A stretch of 64,000 bases of DNA, from assembly GCA_963697565.1 (NCBI GenBank), contig CAVOOM010000008.1, forward strand, positions 682,001 through 746,000. The letters run 5' to 3'. Below, in pieces: positions 59,201 to 64,000 of the stretch. Positions within the stretch are counted from its first letter, which is position 1; every line of letters begins with the position of its first letter. Position numbers and translations under genes: made by a program. The notes beneath the pieces are model-generated. The model was not told the origin of the DNA. It worked only from the letters and a program-made list of their open reading frames with translations, and did no database searches. Origin of the DNA: CAWFSE01 sp963697565. GTDB lineage: Bacteria; Actinomycetota; Actinomycetes; CAVWCF01.

Positions 59201-60300
59201 GCCCGCAGCCCTTGCGCGGCGCCGGCCACGTGGACCGGCAGGCGGCGGGGACCCCAGTCGCCGGGAGGCCCGTCGAAGCGGCCGGCGATCGCCGTCCCGC
59301 AGCCGGTGCAGTGGCCGTCGTCGGTCAGGCGGTAGCAGCCCAGGGCGTACCAGTCGCGCGCCACGACGACCGTCCCGCACCCGGGGCAGCGGGTGGATCC
59401 CCCCTCCGGGTCGTGGACATTGCCGGTGTACGCGTAGCGGACGCCGTTGGCGAGCGCGATACCGCGGGCCCGGGTGAGTGCGGCCGGCGGCGTCGGGGGC
59501 CGGTCGCGCATCTTGAAGTCCGGGTGGAACGCGGTGAAGTGCATGGGCACGTCGGGACCGAGCCGCTCGACCACCCAGCGCGTCATCTGGTCGATCTCGG
59601 CGGAGGAGTCATTGAGCCCGGGGATTACCAGGGTCGTCAGCTCGGTCCAGACCCTCGCCTCGGTGACGAGGTACTCGATGGTCTCCAGCACGGGTGCGAG
59701 GTGCGCGGTGCAGATCCGGTGGTAGGTGCCCTCATCGAACGACTTCAGGTCGACGTTGGCCGCATCGATGTGCGCGAACAACTGGGCACGCGGCCCCGGC
59801 GAGATGTAGCCGGCCGTGACGGCGACCGTCCGGACCCCGAGCGCGTGGCAGGCAATCGCGGTGTCGCGGGCGTACTCGTAGAAGACGGTCGGGTCGTTGT
59901 AGGTGAAGGCCACGCTGCGGCAGCCGAGGCCCTGTGCGGTCCGGGCGATCTCCTCCGGGGTCGCGGCGTCGGCGAGGGTGTCGACCTCGCGGCTCTTGGA
60001 GATGTCCCAGTTCTGGCAGAACCGGCAGGTCAGGTTGCAGCCGGCGGTGCCGAAGGAGAACACCGCCGTGCCGGGCAGCATGTGGTTCAGCGGCTTCTTC
60101 TCGATCGGGTCGACGCAGAACCCGCTGCTGCGGCCGTACGTCGTCAGCACGACGCCGTCGCCCTGGCGCTGCCGGACAAAGCAGAGGCCACGTTGACCGT
60201 CGCGCAGGGAGCAGGCCCTCGGACACACATCGCACTGGAGCCGGCCATCGGCCAGCGCGTGCCAGGCGCTCGTCGGGAACGCGGACTCAGTGACCGCCAT
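59197..60300 (-). CDS. amrS: AmmeMemoRadiSam system radical SAM enzyme
   Basis: 367 residues, intact, related to pyruvate formate-lyase activating enzymes. N-terminal cysteine cluster LQCDVCPRACSLRDGQRGLC, LNHMLPGTAVFSFGTAGCN, the radical-SAM motif CNLTCRFC followed by QNWDISKSR, VAFTYNDPTVFYEYA, DAANVDLKSFDEGTYH, LVIPGLNDSSAEI and PMHFTAFHPDFKM. A C-terminal pair of zinc-like knuckles (RCPGCGTVVV, HCTGCGTAI) is present. Substrate unknown in any organism to my knowledge. 36 bases downstream of the Hsp20 gene, so perhaps in the same transcript. Confidence 0.94.
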   Translation of the reverse strand: MAVTESAFPTSAWHALADGRLQCDVCPRACSLRDGQRGLCFVRQRQGDGVVLTTYGRSSGFCVDPIEKKPLNHMLPGTAVFSFGTAGCNLTCRFCQNWDISKSREVDTLADAATPEEIARTAQGLGCRSVAFTYNDPTVFYEYARDTAIACHALGVRTVAVTAGYISPGPRAQLFAHIDAANVDLKSFDEGTYHRICTAHLAPVLETIEYLVTEARVWTELTTLVIPGLNDSSAEIDQMTRWVVERLGPDVPMHFTAFHPDFKMRDRPPTPPAALTRARGIALANGVRYAYTGNVHDPEGGSTRCPGCGTVVVARDWYALGCYRLTDDGHCTGCGTAIAGRFDGPPGDWGPRRLPVHVAGAAQGLRA

Positions 60301-60336
60301 CGACCGCCTCCCGACCCCGTCCCCGTCACGGCGCGG

Positions 60337-60776
60337 CTAGGTCCGGGTCACCGGGACCTTGGCCGGGGCCGGGTGCTCGACGGACAGCGGTACCCGGACC
60401 TCAAGGATCCCGTCGGCGTAGGTCGCCTTGACGTCGTCCGCAGTCACCTCGACGGGGAGCCGCAGGCTGCGGCGGTAGGACCCGTACCGGAACTCCGACC
60501 GGTAGCCAGGCTTGCCCTCCTCGCCCTCCTGGGTCTCCTCGCGGCGTTCGGCCGACACGGTCAGCACGCCGCCGTGGATGCTCACCTCGACGTCCTTGTC
60601 CGGGTCGACTCCGGGCAGCTCGCCCGGATCGCCCCGGTGTCACCGTCGGCGAACTCCTCGACCCGCATCGGCATGAGGTCCCGCTCAGGGAACTCCAAGG
60701 CCATCGCCCCGAGCGGCCACCCCGACCAGAACAGGTCGGTCAGACTCGGCCGGTCCTGCTTCATGAGTGTTGACAT
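60337..60776 (-). CDS. Hsp20/alpha-crystallin family small heat-shock protein, one frameshift
   Basis: About 146 residues. N-terminus LTDLFWSGWPLGAMALEFPE, MRVEEFADGDTGAIRA, then the alpha-crystallin domain LPGVDPDKDVEVSIHGG, LTVSAERREETQE, FRYGSYRRSLRLPVEV, VKATYADGILEVRVPL. A one-base loss near 60633 (CGGGC-GAG in place of CGGGCN-GAG) separates the two halves. ATG 60776 has GAGGAGG upstream. ATP-independent holdase chaperone; its place at the head of the AmmeMemoRadiSam-type genes is unusual. Confidence 0.9.
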
Positions 60777-61040
60777 AGCGCATCCTCCTCACCTGGGGGC
60801 TCTCGCCCGCCTGCCACCGCGGGCGCCGCGCATGCCGGTGGTGGGCCTTCGCGTGGCGATGCCGGGGAGCGGGCTCCGCAAAGGCCCCGGCCATGCGCAG
60901 ATCGTGCCTCGCGTCGGGCATCCAGCCGGTGGGCATCCTCACCACCTCCTCGCGCACCTCCATTGTCCCACCCGCCGATGCGCCGAGACCGGCCAGAACG
61001 CCCTAGCCTGGTCGCGAATCGCGGCAGGGGGGAAGCGCGC

Positions 61041-61741
61041 TTGCTGGTGTTGGAGGGGATCGGCGACCGGGTCCTGGTGTTCCTGCCCGGGTTCATGAAC
61101 GCAGCCTCTTCGTACCGCGCCCTGCTTGAGCCGGCGGCCGCGGCCGGGACGACCGTGATCGTCCCTCAGCTGTACCCGCGCGGGATCGGCGCGCTCGCCG
61201 GCCGGGTGCCGGTCTCGGCCGAGGCGTCCGCGGCCGCGGACCTGGTACGGGCGACGGCGGACCAGCGCGGCACCGCGCAGGTCTTCCTCGCCGGCCACTC
61301 GCGGGGTGGGCAGGCCGCCTGGCGCGCGGCCGGGCTGCTGGCGGCCGAGGGGCTGCCCGCGGGGCTGGTCCTGTTCGATCCGGTCGACGGGGAGGGGCGG
61401 CGGCCCAGCGCGCCTGCCGCGACCGCCACGCCGGCTGCCTTCGGCTGCCCGACGCTGGTGATTGGAGCCGGCCTGGGCGGCCGATGCGCCCCGGAGCCGG
61501 TCAACCACCGGGCCTTCGCCGCCGCGACACCCCGCGCGCCCGACACGTCGTCGTGAAGGGGTTCGGGCACGCGGACCTGCTCGAGGGACGGGCCCGCTCG
61601 CTGGGCCGGCGGCTGTGCGGCGGCGCCGACGATCCTGATCCCGGCCGGACGGCCTGCTCGGCCCTCCTCACCGCCTTCCTGGCGGGGGATCCCGCCGGCG
61701 CATCCGTCCAGGCGGACCTGCTGGAGTGGCCGGCCCGGTAA
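61041..61741 (+). CDS. Alpha/beta hydrolase (chlorophyllase/dienelactone hydrolase-like), one frameshift
   Basis: About 233 residues. VLVFLPGFMNAASSYRALLE, nucleophile elbow LAGHSRGGQAAWRAAG (GHSRG), VLFDPVDGEGRR and the late histidine VVVKGFGHADLLEG make a full Ser-Asp-His set. A TTG start at 61041 is chosen because AGGGGGGAAG lies seven bases before it; ATG 60978 is an alternative. A one-base loss near 61531 separates the Ser and His parts. Substrate unknown. Faces away from the Hsp20 gene; the 264-base gap between them holds no clear gene. Confidence 0.8.
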
Positions 61742-61785
61742 CTTGGGCTCCCGGATTCCAGTCGAGGCTCAGGGGTGGTCATCAG

Positions 61786-62443
61786 GTGGGCGAGGTCGTC
61801 GCCGAGGTGCTGCCCCTCGCGATCGGAATCGCGGCCTCGCCGTTTCCGATCATCCCGGTCATCCTGCTGCTGTTCACGGCGCGGCCGCTGGCGGCAAGCG
61901 GCGCCTTCCTGGCCGGCTGGGTCCTCGGCATCGCGGCGGCCACCGCGGTCTTCATCGGGCTGGCCAACCTCGTCGAGGCCTTCGACGAGCCCCCGAGCTG
62001 GGCCTCCTGGGCGCGGATCGTCCTCGGTGTCGTGCTGCTCGTCTGGGGCGTGCGGGAGTGGGTGGGCCGCCACGACAGCGACGAGGCCCCCGCGTGGATG
62101 CGGTCGATCGAGGGCGCGACGCCCGCCAAGGCCGCCCGGCTGGGCCTGCTGCTCTCGGCGGCCAACCCGAAGATCGTGCTGCTGGCGGCGGCGGCCGGTC
62201 TGGCCATCGGCGCCGCCGAGCTGTCCTCGGCGGGCACGCTGGCGGCGGCGGCGGTCTTCACCGCGATGGCCGCGACGACGGTGGCCCTGCCTGTGCTGCT
62301 CTTCGCGCTCTTGGGCTGCGCGCATGCTCGCGCCGCTGGCCTCGGCGCGCGACTGGCTGCAGGCCAACAACGCCGCGGTGATGGCCGTGGTGATCCTGGT
62401 GATAGGAGCGCTGCTGATCGCCAGGGGGATCACTGGGCTGTGA
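61786..62443 (+). CDS. GAP (Sap) family membrane protein, one frameshift near the end
   Basis: About 218 residues with six hydrophobic segments (LPLAIGIAASPFPIIPVILLLF, GAFLAGWVLGIAAATAVFI, ARIVLGVVLLVWGVREW, LLLSAANPKIVLLAAAAGLAI, AAAVFTAMAATTVALPVLLF, NAAVMAVVILVIGALLI). The family includes mycobacterial Sap/GAP proteins tied to surface glycolipid export (sulfolipid addressing, GPL addressing). One indel near 62323 precedes the last helix. GTG start 61786. Lies 44 bases after the hydrolase. Confidence 0.83.
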
Positions 62444-62514
62444 GCGGCTGATAGGACTGGACCCATGCCGACCGGTGAACAGGACGGGACGTCGCACTCG
62501 GCGCGCCTCGCGCC

Positions 62515-63756
62515 ATGACCAAGCAGCAGGCGCTCGACCTCGCCGAGCGGTATGTGTGCCCCAACCGCGTCCAAACCTTCCGCGCCCTCGGGGTCCCCCT
62601 CGTCCTGGGCCGGCGCGAGGGCTACCGCATCTGGGACCTCGACGGCCGCGAGCTGATCGACCTGCACCTCAACGGCGGGGTCTTCAACCTCGGCCACCGC
62701 AACCCCGAACTCGTCGCCGTGCTCGTCGACGCCCTGGGATCCCTCGACATCGGCAACCACCACTTCCCGAGCGTCGAGCGGTCGCTCCTGGCCGAGCAGC
62801 TGGTCGGATACGGCTGCCGGGAATGCGCTACGCGGTCTTCGCCAGCGGCGGCGGCGAGGCGGTCGACCTCGCGCTCAAGACCGCGCGGCGCGCCACCGGC
62901 CGTCGGCGGATGGTGTCGGTGACGGGGGCGTACCACGGGCACACCGGGCTGGCGCTGCCCGCCGGCGACGAGCGCGCCGCGGCGGCATTCCTGTCCGAGG
63001 GGCGGCCCGAGGAGTTCACCCACGTGCCGTTCGACGACCTTGAGGCGGTGGCAGCGCGAGCTCGCACGCCGGGGACGTCGCCGCGGTCGTCCTCGAGACG
63101 ATCCCGGCCACCATGGGCTTCCCGGTGCCCTCGCCCGGCTACCTGGCCGGCGTGCGGGCGCTGTGCGACGAGCATGGGGCGCTCTACGTCGCCGACGAGG
63201 TGCAGACCGGCTTGGGGCGGACGGGCGCCCTGTGGGGGGTCAACCACTTCGGCGTCGTCCCGGACCTCCTGGTGACGGGCAAGGGGCTGTCCGGCGGGCT
63301 CTACCCGATCGCTGCGACGCTGCTGTCCGAGCGGGCCGGGCGCTGGCTGACCGAGGACGGCTGGGGGCACGTGTCCACGTTCGGCGGCGCCGAGCTCGGC
63401 TGCCGCGTCGCGCGCGCCGTCCTCGACATCACCGCCCGGGACGAGACCCGGGGCGGCGTCGAGGCCCTCACCCGGCGGTTCACCGCCGGTTTGGCCGAAG
63501 CCTCCAGAGCCGACACCCGCAGTGGCTGGTCGAGGTCCGCCAGACCGGGCTCGTGATCGGGCTGCGGTTCGCGCACCCGCAGGGCGGGATGCTGATGACG
63601 AAGGCGTTGTACGACGCCGGCGTCTGGGCGATGTTCGCCGGCTTCGACCCCTCGGTGCTGCAGGTGAAGCCGGGGCTGCTGATGGACGACGTGCTGGCCG
63701 ATGAGGTGCTGGCGCGGCTCGACCAGGCCATGGGCGCGGCGGGGAGCGTCACGTGA
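62515..63756 (+). CDS. Class III (PLP-dependent) aminotransferase, four frameshifts
   Basis: About 413 residues. RYVCPNRVQTFRALGVPLV, DLHLNGGVFNLGHRNPELV, AVFASGGGEAVDLALKTAR, VTGAYHGHTGLAL, YVADEVQTGLGRTGALWG (Asp ligand to PLP) and LLVTGKGLSGGLYPI (PLP lysine) are all typical of the acetylornithine/ornithine/4-aminobutyrate group. Breaks at about 62820 (loss), 63054 and 63063 (gains) and 63502 (loss). ATG 62515 lacks an obvious ribosome site. The stop overlaps the GTG of the next gene. Exact substrate unknown. Confidence 0.86.
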
Positions 63757-64000
63757 CGCAGGCCGGCGCCGAGGTCGACGCGGTGCTTGAGCGGTTCGAG
63801 GGCGCCCTGGATCCGGCCCGGCCGACGGCCTCCGGCGACGTCGAGGTGCTCGGCTTCGGCGAGATCTCGGTGGCCCTGCGCCTGGCGGCCCTGCCGGGCC
63901 TGGTGTGCAAGCGGATGTCGGGTTTCGCCGGCGAGTCCGACGCCGCCACTTACGTCGACCTCGTCGAGGAGTACCTGCACCTGCTGGCCCTGGCGGGAGT
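63753..64000 (+). CDS. Protein of unknown function, possibly kinase-like, 3' partial
   Basis: GTG start overlaps the aminotransferase stop (GTGA). 82 residues are visible before the window ends: AEVDAVLERFEGALDPARP, VLGFGEISVALRL, GLVCKRMSGFAGESDAATYV and EEYLHLLALAG. The glycine-rich turn, the lone Lys-Arg in a strand and the following helix resemble the N-lobe of an aminoglycoside-phosphotransferase/protein-kinase fold, but this is a weak impression from a fragment. Coupling to the aminotransferase suggests a joint pathway. Confidence 0.55.
   Translation, partial: MTQAGAEVDAVLERFEGALDPARPTASGDVEVLGFGEISVALRLAALPGLVCKRMSGFAGESDAATYVDLVEEYLHLLALAG

Noticed and set aside
60685..60963. Small minus-strand frame upstream of the Hsp20 gene
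   Set aside because: About 90 codons, His/Arg/Pro-rich, overlapping the Hsp20 start in another frame; no ribosome site with a matching family, so not annotated.

Overview
The window is a stretch of very GC-rich chromosome from an actinomycete. Gene content and order match the pnp-dapB-thyX-dapA-ftsK-pgsA-clgR-recA-miaB-miaA-dapF-hflX-lexA-nrdR backbone known from Mycobacterium and relatives. RNase Y together with RNase J, and a B12-dependent ribonucleotide reductase, point more towards the Propionibacteriales (Nocardioidaceae/Propionibacteriaceae type) than Mycobacterium. This placement is inferred from gene content and synteny; no rRNA or tRNA gene is present.

Layout. 1-4342: pnp (5' end missing), an M16 zinc protease, dapB and a small membrane protein, all riddled with single-base indels. 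4393-5954: an SOS-box-controlled DUF222/HNH endonuclease. 5974-8140: a minus-strand operon GNAT - DUF2461 - AzlC - AzlD. 8248-19511: thyX, dapA, RNase J, FtsK, a RodZ-like protein, RimO, PgsA, CinA, ClgR and a TetR regulator. 19508-27232: the large Lhr helicase (minus), an LppM-like lipoprotein, a metallo-hydrolase, DUF3046 and an MFS transporter. 27255-43354: SOS-controlled recA-recX, RNase Y behind a hairpin-rich leader, MiaB, a LigB-like protein, MiaA, a PIG-L deacetylase, a glycosyltransferase, DapF, HflX, a GGDEF-EAL protein and a DinG-like helicase. 43378-48512: lexA divergent from a LysM cell-division gene, then nrdR and nrdJ. 48513-50147: a stretch without convincing genes, then an arr rifampin ADP-ribosyltransferase. 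50180-56409: GH63 and GH13 glycosidases, divergent from a SulP transporter. 56427-60776: a minus-strand operon Hsp20 - AmmeMemoRadiSam radical SAM - MEMO - HemN-like radical SAM - methyltransferase. 61041-64000: a hydrolase, a GAP-family membrane protein, a class III aminotransferase and the start of a possible kinase-like protein.

How the genes work together. Three lysine/DAP genes (dapA, dapB, dapF) feed peptidoglycan and lysine synthesis. An SOS regulon is visible as four LexA boxes at three loci (DUF222-HNH, recA, lexA/LysM). RNase J, RNase Y and PNPase form the RNA decay set. MiaA and MiaB act in sequence on tRNA A37. ThyX, NrdJ and NrdR supply and control DNA precursors. The best candidate for an under-described system is the 56.4-60.8 kb operon: two different radical-SAM enzymes, a MEMO protein and a methyltransferase joined by start/stop overlaps, with no AMMECR1 partner in view.

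Caveat. Many otherwise well conserved genes are split by one-base insertions or deletions, densest in 130-4200 and 56300-63600. Because essential genes are hit, I treat these as probable consensus errors and give each gene its full restored extent. Coordinates of repaired reading frames are approximate at the break points.
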